Assembly (NCBI GenBank): GCA_033763835.1
Contig: JANRJS010000038.1
Coordinates: forward strand, 124,001 to 188,000
Direction of reading: 5' to 3'
DNA from: JAPKYZ01 sp033763835
GTDB taxonomy: Bacteria; Acidobacteriota; Terriglobia; Bryobacterales; Bryobacteraceae
DNA length: 64,000 nucleotides
Shown one piece after another: positions 17,198 to 26,244 of the stretch; positions within the stretch are counted from its first letter, which is position 1, and every line of letters begins with the position of its first letter. The notes beneath the pieces were generated by a model that saw nothing but the letters and a program-made list of their open reading frames with translations, had not been told where the DNA came from and did not search any database. The translations under genes and the position numbers were made by a program.

Positions 17198-18973
17198 ATG
17201 AACGAAACCGATTGCACTTTGATCGCACCCTACGGCGGCAGGTTGGCCGAAGCGGTGGCGCGTCCCGAAGACGTTCCGGAACTGGTGCGGATGGCGAGCG
17301 AATATCCGTCCGTTCAATTGACTCAGAGGCAGGTGTGCGATCTCGATTTACTGTTGAACGGCGCCTTTTCTCCGCTCGATGCATTTCTCGGATCTCGCGA
17401 CTACGCGAGCGTTCTCCGCTCCATGCGTCTGGCGGGCGGCACGCTGTTCCCGATCCCGCTGACGCTCAATGTCGCGAAGCTCGACGGTTTGGCCGAGGGC
17501 AAGCGAATCGCCCTCCGCAGTCCCAAGAACAATTTGCTCGCGTGGATGGAAATCGACGAGATTTACGAAGTCGATCTCGATGCCGAAGCGGAAGCGGTCT
17601 GCGGAACGGCGTCGGACACGCATCCGTTAGTGGCGGAAATGAAAAGCTGGGGAAGGTTCGCCCTGGCCGGAAAGCCTCATGGCGTCGAACCGCAACGGTT
17701 ATTGGACTTTACGGCGATCCGGCGGACGCCGGCCGAAACCCGCGACCGGTTGCGGGCTCTCGGCCGCTCGCGCGTGGTGGCGTTTGAAACCAATCACCCC
17801 TTGCACCGGGGCCACGAAGAACTGATCGCGTCCGTGGCGGGACGTCTGGACGCTTCCGTATTGCTCGATCCCGTCGTGGGATTGAATACCTCTTGCGACG
17901 TCGATCATTTCGCGCGCATCCGAACTTATCGCGCCGTCGCCGACGGCTATCTCGATGCGCGGCGCGCGCTTTTGAATCTCGTGCCGCTCGCGTGGCGTCC
18001 GGCGAGCTTGCGGGAAACCGTGTGGCACGCGATCGTGCGCCGTAATTTCGGCGCTTCGCATATGATCGTTCCCGTCGAAATCCCGAAAGCGTCGAAGAAT
18101 GGCAACGGCAACGGCCATCATGCGCCGCCGGCGCTCGAACCGCCGCCCGCCGCTAAGTTTACCGGCGAGATCGGGGTTGAGCTGGTACCGTCCGCCGAGA
18201 TGGTATTTCTACCGGAGGAGCAACGCTACGTCGAGAAGCACCGGGCAAACGGAGCGAGGAAGATTTTTCCGCTTTCCGGTCCGGAAATGCGGTTGCGCTA
18301 TCTGAGCCGCGGCGAGCGTCCGCCGTCCTGGTTCGCACGGCCCGAGGTGGCCGACGTATTGCGGCGCGCTTATCCCGCGTCGGTCGATCAAGGGTTCTGC
18401 CTCTGGTTTACGGGGCTGCCTTCGGCGGGGAAGAGCACGATCGCCGAAATCGTCTCCGTCATGCTGCAAGAGCGGGGCCGCCGTGTGACCTTGCTCGACG
18501 GCGACGTGGTGCGTACACACCTGTCTCGCGGGCTCGGTTTCACGCGCGAGGATCGCGATACGAACATTCTGCGAATCGGCTACGTCGCGTCGGAAATCGT
18601 GCGCCATCACGGCGTGGTGATTTGCGCCGCGGTTAGCCCCTACCGGGCCACGCGCGCCCGGGTGCGGGAACTGGTGGGCGACGGCAACTTTATCGAGATC
18701 TTCATCGACACTCCGCAGCAGGAGTGCGAGCGCCGCGACGTCAAGGGCTATTACGCCAAGGCGCGATCCGGCGAACTGCGCGGGTTTACGGGGGTCGACG
18801 ATCCCTATGAAGCGCCGCTTTCGCCCGAACTGCGATTGGAAACCACGGCGGGGACCAAGGAGCAGAACGCCGTCCGCGTGATCGACTATCTCATCTCGCG
18901 CGGCCACCTGCGGCCGGCCGCCGAGGATTTGCCGCGTGTCGAAGATCTAGCGGTGTTCGCGGGCGCGGACTAA
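17198..18973 (+). CDS. Fused ATP sulfurylase-like/APS kinase
   Basis: A 591-aa fusion. The N-terminal two thirds resemble homomeric ATP sulfurylase (Sat), including the C-terminal signature with SGPEMRLRYLSRGERPP. The active-site motif, usually QTRNPxHRxHE, reads ETNHPLHRGHE near residue 198, so the sulfate-contacting Arg and Asn appear replaced. The C-terminal APS kinase looks complete: P-loop GLPSAGKST near 406, DGDVVRTHLSRGLGF, AVSPYRATR and FIDTPQQECERRD. The product would be PAPS from APS and ATP; whether the sulfurylase half still makes APS is doubtful. The ATG at 17198 is preferred over one at 17183 because GGGGA lies 8 nt upstream. It follows the TSUP permease in one operon. No sulfotransferase or PAPS reductase gene is visible in the window. 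Confidence 0.88.
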   Translation: MNETDCTLIAPYGGRLAEAVARPEDVPELVRMASEYPSVQLTQRQVCDLDLLLNGAFSPLDAFLGSRDYASVLRSMRLAGGTLFPIPLTLNVAKLDGLAEGKRIALRSPKNNLLAWMEIDEIYEVDLDAEAEAVCGTASDTHPLVAEMKSWGRFALAGKPHGVEPQRLLDFTAIRRTPAETRDRLRALGRSRVVAFETNHPLHRGHEELIASVAGRLDASVLLDPVVGLNTSCDVDHFARIRTYRAVADGYLDARRALLNLVPLAWRPASLRETVWHAIVRRNFGASHMIVPVEIPKASKNGNGNGHHAPPALEPPPAAKFTGEIGVELVPSAEMVFLPEEQRYVEKHRANGARKIFPLSGPEMRLRYLSRGERPPSWFARPEVADVLRRAYPASVDQGFCLWFTGLPSAGKSTIAEIVSVMLQERGRRVTLLDGDVVRTHLSRGLGFTREDRDTNILRIGYVASEIVRHHGVVICAAVSPYRATRARVRELVGDGNFIEIFIDTPQQECERRDVKGYYAKARSGELRGFTGVDDPYEAPLSPELRLETTAGTKEQNAVRVIDYLISRGHLRPAAEDLPRVEDLAVFAGAD

Positions 18974-18998
18974 AGGTACCGCAGTCGTTGACGATCGC

Positions 18999-20261
18999 TC
19001 AGCGCCGCCCGGCGAGCGCCCAGTCCCGGTTCTCCGCGAAAATCCGGCGGAACTCGATGCGGTCGCGCTCGGTGCGCAGCAGGCGTTCGGCGTCGCTCGA
19101 CAAATCCTGGCCGGAGGCTTTCAGCACCAGGATCAGAAAGCTGGCGAGCGCCTCGCCCGTGGTGAAATTGCAGTGCCCATAGCGGTTGGCCGGGATGTTA
19201 ACGTGCAGCGCGCCGGAACCGGACGCCGTAATTTTCTGCCGGTAGAGTTGCTCGTGACGGTACGGTACCTGTTCGTCTTGGGTCGTGTGCAGCGTCACCA
19301 GCGGACGCGTCAAGACGCCGGTAGTTTGATAATTCGCCTGCATTTCGGCGACTGCGGCGGGATCGGCGGTGAAGCGCTGGACGCCCAGGTTCAAGGCGAT
19401 GGGCGCACCGGTTCCCGTGTAAAACTTACCCGAATTCGTATAGGGCTGGCCGTTCAGGACGGCGACCCCGTCGTTGGTGGCGAGCACGTTGTAACGCGCC
19501 AGCGTCAGGTGTGTATTCAGGATTTCCGCGGGCGTCGTTCCGGGCGCATTGCCCGCCGCCAGAATCTGCTGCGCGATCGCCGGATTGGCGATCACCAGCG
19601 CTTCCACCGCCGGCTTGTAGACCGTATCGAAGTTATCGATCACCTCTTGCGGGATGAGAACGGCGTCGCCGGGAATCACTCCGGGGAAAAAGTAATCGAA
19701 CAGCGGCCGCCAATCGCCGAACTAGTTGATTTGGAATGGGAAGTCGCCCACCGGTCCACAAGCGGCCACGCCGCCGTTATAAAGCGCCGGGTTGCCTTCC
19801 ACCGACTTCGCCGTAATCAGGCCGCCTTCGGAGACACCCACCACGTAAACGCGCGTGGGATTGCCAATCTGCGTCTTGAACACCTGTACGGCGTCCGCCG
19901 TGTCGGCGATTCCTTCTTTCACGGCGAGCCCGGTCTTCGAGTAGCTCGACATGACGAAGCCGAAGCCAAGCTGGTTGATCAAACCGGGCAGCGAGGTACC
20001 GTCGGGCAGCGTCACCTGATCCTCGGGAATGCCCACCGGTTCCTGCGGGTTCTGGTAGCCGTGCGCGTAAACGGCGAGCTGGCCGCGATAGCAGGACGCC
20101 TCGGGCATGCAGATGCGATACTTCGCTCCGGAAGCTTGTACGCCGTCCTGGCAGATACTCTGGGTGCATTGCGCCGCGGCGGCGGAAGAGAAAGCGGCCG
20201 CGAGGCCGATGAGAATTACCGAGCGATGAGCGACAAGAATCGATGAGCGATGAATCCGCAT
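18999..20261 (-). pseudogene. Secreted alpha/beta-hydrolase interrupted by an in-frame amber codon
   Basis: One continuous frame runs from the ATG at 20261 to 18999 except for a single TAG at 19724-19722. The N-terminal 179 residues have a signal peptide (hydrophobic stretch ending SSAAAAQC) and a nucleophile elbow GVSEGG. The part after the stop continues the same fold, with a candidate acid in TTQDEQVPY and a candidate catalytic His in RYGHCNF. The residues right after the TAG (FGDWRPLFDYFFPG) read as normal protein in the same frame, so a Tyr-to-stop or similar point change is likely. It may be a pseudogene, a sequencing error or a read-through gene. The family resembles secreted esterases. 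Its start overlaps the start of the divergent acyltransferase gene by 12 nt. Confidence 0.75.
20224..20250. repeat. Direct repeat in the divergent start region
   Basis: CGATGAGCGA occurs at 20224-20233 and 20241-20250, 17 bp start to start. It lies where the interrupted hydrolase and the acyltransferase begin on opposite strands, and could be a small duplication or a binding-site pair. Confidence 0.5.
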
Positions 20262-21485
20262 AGCGAAACAAGTCTACTCGATCGGATCGCCTATTTGGAC
20301 GCCCTGCGCGCGGCCGCGCTTTTGCTGGGCGTCTTGCTGCACGCGGCGTTGAGTTTCACGCCCGGCGTGCACGATTGGGCGATCGCGGATGTTCATTCGA
20401 GCCGCGCGCTTGACGCGTTCGTTTTCTGGGTGCACTTGTTCCGCATGCCGCTGTTCTTCTTTCTGGCGGGATGGTTCGGCGCACGCACCTACTTCGCGAA
20501 AGGCGAGCGCGCGTATCTCGCCGCGCGACTGCGGCGTGTGGCGGTACCGCTCCTTGTGGGTTGGATCGCGATTTTTCCATTCCTGCTCGCCGCTTGGATT
20601 TGGGCGATGAAGCGCGCGGCGCCGGAGCGTCTGCCGGAGCAGTTTGCCGCGCTACCGGTCGGCAAGCTGGTGATCGGCATTTACGTGCGCGGCATGTTGG
20701 GGGAGCGGTTCACATTAGGCCACCTGTGGTTCCTGTGGGATCTGGCGCTGCTAAGCTTGATCGCGATCGCGGCGGTTCGAGCGCCCGGGGCGAAGGCGAT
20801 CGGGAGTTGGCTGGCGCGGCGGGTGGCACGCCCCGGCGGCCCGCTCTTAATCGCGCTGCCGGTGGCTGCGGTTCTGTTCTTTGCGCCGGGATGGAACGGG
20901 TTGTTTCCAGACGAGCGGGCGCTGATTCCTCCGCATTGGCCGACGCTGTTCGCCTACGGCTGCTATTTCGCGGTGGGGTGGGTGCTAGCGGGCGATTCCG
21001 AAGCCTTCGACCGGCTGACGGCGCACCGGCCGGCGCGGCTGGTCGTCGTCGCGTTCTTCACGACGCTGCTTTACGTGGCGCACTCGCGTTTGGGCGCGCA
21101 GGAACAAACCGCGGAACTATTGCACGGTTGGCGTCGCGGCTTGTTCTCGCTGAGCTACGCGTTTCTAGGCTGGCGCTGGATTTTCGCGCTGACGGCGTTG
21201 TTCCGGGCGCGTGTTAAGCGACTTAGCCGGGGAGTCCGCTACTTGGTGGCCTCGTCCTACACCGTGTATCTGGTGCATCTGCCGATCGTGGTGTTCCTGC
21301 AGACGGCGCTTTACGATCGTCCCGCGCCGTGGCCCTTCAAGTACGCGCTGATTTCGACCGCGGCCTTGGCCATCTCGCTCGCGATTTACCACGTGCTGGT
21401 TCGGCCGACGTTTCTGAATCGATGGCTGGGGGCGGGACGGCCGCAATCCGCCCCGCAGCCGGCCCAAGAACTAGCCGCGCCGTAG
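20250..21485 (+). CDS. Membrane acyltransferase family 3 (OafA/OpgC-like)
   Basis: A 411-aa polytopic membrane protein with about ten hydrophobic helices. The N-terminus has the family pattern RIAYLDALRAAALLLGVLLHA, with an Arg-x3-Leu-Asp-x-Leu-Arg-like entry and a His in the first helix, as in enzymes that move acetyl, succinyl or similar groups onto extracellular glycans and lipids. The HLFRMPLFFFLAGWFG segment also matches. The acceptor is unknown. It converges with cysN, overlapping its 3' end by 15 nt, and its start overlaps the divergent interrupted hydrolase. No Met lies nearer the conserved helix, so the ATG at 20250 is kept despite the overlap. Confidence 0.85.
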   Translation: MNPHSETSLLDRIAYLDALRAAALLLGVLLHAALSFTPGVHDWAIADVHSSRALDAFVFWVHLFRMPLFFFLAGWFGARTYFAKGERAYLAARLRRVAVPLLVGWIAIFPFLLAAWIWAMKRAAPERLPEQFAALPVGKLVIGIYVRGMLGERFTLGHLWFLWDLALLSLIAIAAVRAPGAKAIGSWLARRVARPGGPLLIALPVAAVLFFAPGWNGLFPDERALIPPHWPTLFAYGCYFAVGWVLAGDSEAFDRLTAHRPARLVVVAFFTTLLYVAHSRLGAQEQTAELLHGWRRGLFSLSYAFLGWRWIFALTALFRARVKRLSRGVRYLVASSYTVYLVHLPIVVFLQTALYDRPAPWPFKYALISTAALAISLAIYHVLVRPTFLNRWLGAGRPQSAPQPAQELAAP

Positions 21486-23144
21486 AACTCCATGCGCTTC
21501 GAGCAACTCCACCACGCGCACGGCGGCGAGATCGTCGTTGGCCGAAAGACCAGCATGATCGAGTTCGATGAAGCTGCCGCCCACCGTGTCCATGACGGCC
21601 TTGCGTTCCGCCTCGTTCTCTTTGTCGAGCGAGCAAATGGCGATCATGCCCGCGCGCTTTAGCGTGCGCGCTTCCGCTTGGAAGTGGCCGGCATTCTCCG
21701 ATTCGGGCAGCACCGCGACTTGGCAGCCGAGATCGAAGAGCGCGCGCTCGATGCGGTAGGCGAGTTCCGGACGCCCGCTTAACCAAATCGTGGCGGGGAA
21801 GTGGCCGATGCGCGACAGACGCTCGCCCGGGGTGACGCGAACGGCGGCTTCGGGAACGCCGTTGGCCGCGACTTCGGCCAGCGCCGCCAAGCCCCCGCCT
21901 TCGGGCAGCGTTTCGCCGATCATTCCCGCCGCGACGGTGGCGTTCGAGATGGGATCGATCAAAATGAACGCGCCGGTGGTGCGGTTTTCGAGGTACGGAT
22001 CGCAGAACAAGGGCCGCTTGGTTTCGACGGTCACCGAAGCGATCTCGTTCAACTCCAGACGCTCGGCGGGCGTGTGCCCCATCGTGTCGACGTTGACCCG
22101 GTAATCGATCGACCGGATTTCGGCCTGCACCAGTTGGGTGGTGTGCTTCAGCAAGTACATCTTGCCGGTCTCCCCTGCGTTGGGGTGCATCCAGACCAGC
22201 ATGGCCCGCAGACGGCGCGCGACGCTGGGCCTTCGGCGAGGATCGACGAGCATGTCGCCGCGGCTTAAATCGATCTCCTGGTCGAGAACGACGGTCACCG
22301 ATTGCGACGGCCGCGCCTCCGCCAGATCGCCGTCGAAACTCGGCAAAGCGGCGACTTTCGCGATGCGTCCCGAAGGCAGCGCCATTACGGCGTCGCCGGG
22401 TTTGATCGCGCCGGACGCCACCTGCCCCGCATAGCCCCGGAAATCGAGCGTTGGGCGGACGACGTACTGCACCGGAAAACGCAACTGGCCCGAATCCTGG
22501 CCTGCGATCTCGACCGTCTCGAGATATTCGAGCAGCGGCGCGCCCGTAAACCAGGGCGTGCGGGGGCTCTTTTCGACGATGTTATCGCCGTCGAGCGCGC
22601 TGATCGGGTAGTAGACGATGTCGCGGAGATTGGTTTCGCGGGCGAACGCCGCAAACTCCGCCTCGATCGACCGGAAAATCTCCTCGCGGAAATCGACCAG
22701 ATCCATCTTGTTGACGGCGACCACGGCGTGCCGGATGCCGAGCAGCGAAGAGATAAACGCGTGGCGGCGCGATTGGGGCAGCACGCCTTTGCGGGCGTCG
22801 ATCAGGATGATCGCCAGTTCGGCCGTGGACGCTCCGGTGGCCATGTTGCGCGTGTACTGCTCGTGGCCGGGCGTGTCGGCGATGATGAACTTGCGCCGGG
22901 CGGTGGCGAAGTAGCGGTAGGCCACATCGATGGTGATGCCTTGCTCGCGTTCCGCACGCAGACCGTCGGTGAGCAGCGAGAAATCGAAGTCGCCCGACGA
23001 GCGGTTCAGTCCCGATTTGCGGACCGCCGTCATCTGATCCTCGTAAACGCCTTTGGCCTCGTAAAGCAGCCGCCCGATGAGCGTCGATTTGCCGTCGTCG
23101 ACACTTCCCGCTGTGAAGAACCGTAACAAATGAGCCGACGGCAT
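21471..23144 (-). CDS. cysN: Sulfate adenylyltransferase GTPase subunit with vestigial APS-kinase domain
   Basis: A 557-aa protein. Residues 1-440 form the CysN GTPase that drives sulfate adenylylation with CysD: G1 GSVDDGKST, G3 DTPGHEQY and G4 NKMD are intact, followed by beta-barrel domains. Residues about 445-557 align in position with the APS kinase of CysNC fusions, but the P-loop is absent: where GLPGAGKST is expected after a TIWL strand, the sequence reads SGRPELAYRIER. The tail therefore looks like an inactive APS kinase, intermediate in length between CysN (about 475) and CysNC (about 630). The start codon directly follows the cysD stop, so the two are co-translated. APS kinase activity is presumably supplied by the separate sulfurylase/kinase fusion encoded 2.5 kb away. 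Confidence 0.93.
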   Translation of the reverse strand: MPSAHLLRFFTAGSVDDGKSTLIGRLLYEAKGVYEDQMTAVRKSGLNRSSGDFDFSLLTDGLRAEREQGITIDVAYRYFATARRKFIIADTPGHEQYTRNMATGASTAELAIILIDARKGVLPQSRRHAFISSLLGIRHAVVAVNKMDLVDFREEIFRSIEAEFAAFARETNLRDIVYYPISALDGDNIVEKSPRTPWFTGAPLLEYLETVEIAGQDSGQLRFPVQYVVRPTLDFRGYAGQVASGAIKPGDAVMALPSGRIAKVAALPSFDGDLAEARPSQSVTVVLDQEIDLSRGDMLVDPRRRPSVARRLRAMLVWMHPNAGETGKMYLLKHTTQLVQAEIRSIDYRVNVDTMGHTPAERLELNEIASVTVETKRPLFCDPYLENRTTGAFILIDPISNATVAAGMIGETLPEGGGLAALAEVAANGVPEAAVRVTPGERLSRIGHFPATIWLSGRPELAYRIERALFDLGCQVAVLPESENAGHFQAEARTLKRAGMIAICSLDKENEAERKAVMDTVGGSFIELDHAGLSANDDLAAVRVVELLEAHGVLRRG

Positions 23145-24059
23145 CTAGAAATATCCCTCGCGCTTTTTGATTTCCATCGAGCCTTCCTGGTCGTGATCGA
23201 TAATGCGGTTCTCGCGTTCCGAGCGACGGAACGCCACCATCTCCTCGATGATCTTGGGCATGGTGTCGGCCTCGGAGCGGATCGCACCGGTGCAATAGGT
23301 GCAGCCCAGCGAGCGCATGCGGCTCATCACTCTAACCGTCGATTCGCCGGGCCGCAACTGCATGTTGTGTTCGAGCGGAATCAGTTGCCCGTCGCGCTCG
23401 GCGAACTCGCGCTCCTTGGCGTAGTAGAGCGGCACGATCGGGATGTTTTCCAGCTCGATGTAGCGCCACACGTCCATCTCGGTCCAATTCGAAAGAGGGA
23501 AAACGCGGATGGTTTCGCCTTTATCGATACGCGCGTTGTAGAGATTCCACAACTCGGGGCGTTGATTCTTGGGGTCCCACTGGCCGTGGGAATCGCGGAA
23601 GGAATAGATGCGCTCTTTCGCGCGCGATTTTTCCTCGTCGCGGCGCGCGCCTCCGAAAGCCGCGTCGAACCCGCCCTCGCGCAGTCCGTCGAGTAGCGCC
23701 TGCGTCTTCAGCAGCGCGCAACATTTCGAAGTGCCCAACCGGAAGGGATTGGCGCCCTCGTCGATCGCTTTGCGGTTCGTGGAGACGATCAATTCCGCGC
23801 CGATCTCCCGGACGAAGCGGTCGCGGAATTCGATCATCTCGCCGAACTTGTAGGTTGTGTCGATGTGCAGTAGCGGAAACGGCAGCTTACCGGGGTAAAA
23901 GGCCTTCTGGGCAAGCCGGACCATGACCGACGAGTCCTTGCCGATCGAATACAACATGACGGGTTTGGCGAACTCCGCTACCACCTCGCGCATGATGTGG
24001 ATGCTTTCGGCTTCTAGCGTCCGTAAGTGACTGGTGGAATTCTGAGTTTCGCCGCTCAT
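23145..24059 (-). CDS. cysD: Sulfate adenylyltransferase subunit 2
   Basis: A 304-aa PP-loop ATP-pyrophosphatase that forms APS from ATP and sulfate together with CysN. It shows the PP-loop SIGKDSSVM, the family region GGARRDEEKSRAKERIYS, and a C-terminal CTYCTGAI. Length is normal for the family (about 300). The ATG at 24059 has GGGAG 8 nt upstream; a GTG two codons earlier is also possible. It is the first gene of a cysDN pair with no spacer. The upstream 120 nt to the protease-like gene contain no obvious terminator. Confidence 0.95.
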   Translation of the reverse strand: MSGETQNSTSHLRTLEAESIHIMREVVAEFAKPVMLYSIGKDSSVMVRLAQKAFYPGKLPFPLLHIDTTYKFGEMIEFRDRFVREIGAELIVSTNRKAIDEGANPFRLGTSKCCALLKTQALLDGLREGGFDAAFGGARRDEEKSRAKERIYSFRDSHGQWDPKNQRPELWNLYNARIDKGETIRVFPLSNWTEMDVWRYIELENIPIVPLYYAKEREFAERDGQLIPLEHNMQLRPGESTVRVMSRMRSLGCTYCTGAIRSEADTMPKIIEEMVAFRRSERENRIIDHDQEGSMEIKKREGYF

Positions 24060-24179
24060 CGACACTTCTCCCGTGGGGTTGTGAACTTCCTATTGTAAAA
24101 AACACTCCGGTTCTCGCGGGTGGCTACCGGGCCGCCTGCGGGAACCGGAGAGGGTACTACTCGCGGAAACTGGGTGGAC

Positions 24180-25220
24180 TTACTTCTTGCAGCTGTCGCA
24201 GCAGCTTGCGCCGAAAGACTCGAACACCTCGCTCACGACGCGCTTCACGCGCACGCCGTCGATGCGGTCCGGCAGGTTCACGGTGCGGTTGCGGTCCGTG
24301 TAGATCACGAGCACGGCTTCCGTCGGACGGTCGTCCGCCCGGCCGACGCCGACACCCAAAACGCCCTCGTCGCGCATCAACTCGCGGTCGCGAAGTTGGC
24401 GCACGCGATTGGCGCGGGCGATTTCCGAAGCCGAAGGTCCCGCCACCGCACGCAGCGGCGCGACAGGATCGCCGACGTAGGTCAGCGCCGTTCCGACGCC
24501 CGCCGAAAGTACCGACAGAACTTCAGCCGCCGGGTTGGCGATCGTCGAGGTGCTCGAACCGGCAAACAGCAAGCCTACCGGGTTCTTCGCCGCGTCGTTG
24601 GTGAAAATCATCGATCCCGAATCGCCGCCGGCGCTAAACGCCTCTTGGCCGATCACGATTTGGTTGGTAAACGTATAGGTGGTGCTGCGCGACAGCGCGG
24701 CGCAACGGTTGGGGTAGCCGACCCGGACGGTGGTGTTGATGGACGTCACGGTGCCCGTGGTGTAGAACGTCGTGCGGCCATGCTTCTGAACGGCCTGATC
24801 GATCGCCGGAGGAGCTATTACGCTCGAAGTGGTGCCGATCACGTGCTGTTCGCCCGTGGCCGACATCGTTCCGGGAACCAGTTGCGCCGCCGCGGCGTCG
24901 ACGTTGCTGGTCGAAAGGTTGCCCGCGAACGTAAAGTTGGCCACCGTTTCGCCCGCCGCGCAGCCGTTATCGATCAAGCCCGGTTGGCTGATGATTTCGC
25001 CCGGCAGCGCTTGGCCGGAGCGGCCCGCCACGTGATTGTTCGACAGGATGTACTGGTTCCCGTTCGCGCCTTGGAGTAGTCCGCCGAGCGTGCCGCTGCA
25101 GCAGAAAATCCGGGACCGGTCGCCAATGTTTCCACCCGACGAGCCGAATAATTCGGTCCGCTCCCGGGGACCCTGCGCGAAGGCCAAACCCGCGCAAACA
25201 ATACCTACGAAAAGTTTCAC
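24180..25220 (-). CDS. Secreted trypsin-like (chymotrypsin-fold) protein
   Basis: A 346-aa protein with a signal peptide (hydrophobic VKLFVGIVCAGLAFA). Two chymotrypsin-fold motifs are visible: a candidate catalytic His63 in LSNNHVAG and the nucleophile motif GGDSGSMIF. The region between them, with HGRTTFYTTGTV, resembles the Nal1-like or bacterial S1-type proteases. The C-terminal third (RANRVRQLRDRELMRDEGVLGVGVG) reads like a separate small domain, and the protein ends in a Cys-rich CCDSCKK tail. The GTG at 25220 is chosen because AAGGAGGAA stands just upstream and the hydrophobic signal follows at once. Substrates are unknown. It appears monocistronic. Confidence 0.8.
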   Translation of the reverse strand: MKLFVGIVCAGLAFAQGPRERTELFGSSGGNIGDRSRIFCCSGTLGGLLQGANGNQYILSNNHVAGRSGQALPGEIISQPGLIDNGCAAGETVANFTFAGNLSTSNVDAAAAQLVPGTMSATGEQHVIGTTSSVIAPPAIDQAVQKHGRTTFYTTGTVTSINTTVRVGYPNRCAALSRSTTYTFTNQIVIGQEAFSAGGDSGSMIFTNDAAKNPVGLLFAGSSTSTIANPAAEVLSVLSAGVGTALTYVGDPVAPLRAVAGPSASEIARANRVRQLRDRELMRDEGVLGVGVGRADDRPTEAVLVIYTDRNRTVNLPDRIDGVRVKRVVSEVFESFGASCCDSCKK

Positions 25221-25344
25221 ACTTCCTCCTTGAAAAACCGAGCGATTCCGCTCCGCCTCAGAGCTTAACACTTAGACGGGGCTAGTACAATCCAAAAGGG
25301 TACTGGAACTTCTAAACCCTTGTGGAAAAAGAGATTATCCGGCT

Positions 25345-26244
25345 TCAATCCCCAAATGCCGAACGTGCGTTTTCCACCATCAAACGCGGGTGCCAGACGG
25401 CATTCAAACGCGGCAGAAATTCGGTGTAAATGAAATCATAACCGCGATAATTTCCGCCGTTCGGTTCACCCACGTGCCACCAGCCGGAGTCCTGCGAAAT
25501 TAGGGTCTGGCCGAGGAGATTGCGGGTGGCCATCGCCCGAACGCACTGCTCGTGCCAGTTCGCCGACTTTACGTTGATGCCGTCAAACTCCACCCACGCT
25601 CCGGCTCGACCCACTTTTGCGTGGGTTTCGCGGTCCAGTTCGTTTTGCGCGTGCACCCAGACGAAGCGCCTGGCGGGAACGATGGAGGCGATGATTTCCA
25701 GTTCTTCGAGCGCCGCCGCGCCGTCGCCGGTGTGGGCGGCGATGGTGAGTCCGGTCTCTTTAGAACATAGTGCCGCCGCCCGCACCACTTTCCGGTCCAG
25801 TTCGCCAAGTGGGCCGCGATTCACGCCGATCTTAATGAACTTCGGCTTAACCCCGTCGATTCCACGAGCGTGTTCGAGAATCCAGCGTTTGGCCAGTTGC
25901 TCGGCGGTTTCCGTGCGCGCGAAATCGGGCAGATATTTGTAGTTTCCGGCGGCGTACAGGCCGGTGTTGGTCCATAAGTCGATGCCGGTGGCGTCCGAGA
26001 GTCGGCGCAGCAGGAGAGGATCGCGGCCAATGAAGTTCGGTGTGCACTCAAGCATGCGGCGGCAGCCGAGCTTGTAGATCGCGTCGAGCTTAGGTTTCGC
26101 GGCGGAGAACACCTCGTCGCGGTCGTAGCGTCCGGGCGCGATCTTGTCCGCGCCAATGAAATCGACCATTACGTGCTCGTGGACGAGCGTGGTGCCGGTG
26201 TCCGCCGCAAGCGCCGAGAGCAGAAGATCGCGGCGGGAGATCAT
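25345..26244 (-). CDS. Phosphotriesterase-like metal-dependent hydrolase
   Basis: A 299-aa TIM-barrel protein of the phosphotriesterase family: LVHEHVMVDF supplies the first metal histidines, KFIKIGV the bridging Lys, IAAHTG and VWVHAQ the two later histidines, and SQDSGWW the final Asp. Members hydrolyse lactones, phosphotriesters or related esters. The N-terminus MISRRDLLLSALAAD looks like a twin-arginine-type leader lacking a full hydrophobic stretch, so export is uncertain. It is the last gene of the cytochrome/copper-protein operon and its start overlaps the preceding cytochrome stop (ATGA). A role in processing the product of those oxidases is an inference from position. Confidence 0.85.
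   Translation of the reverse strand: MISRRDLLLSALAADTGTTLVHEHVMVDFIGADKIAPGRYDRDEVFSAAKPKLDAIYKLGCRRMLECTPNFIGRDPLLLRRLSDATGIDLWTNTGLYAAGNYKYLPDFARTETAEQLAKRWILEHARGIDGVKPKFIKIGVNRGPLGELDRKVVRAAALCSKETGLTIAAHTGDGAAALEELEIIASIVPARRFVWVHAQNELDRETHAKVGRAGAWVEFDGINVKSANWHEQCVRAMATRNLLGQTLISQDSGWWHVGEPNGGNYRGYDFIYTEFLPRLNAVWHPRLMVENARSAFGD

Noticed and set aside
21471..23144. Bifunctional CysNC (GTPase plus active APS kinase)
   Set aside because: The C-terminal tail lacks a P-loop, so only the CysN function is claimed.
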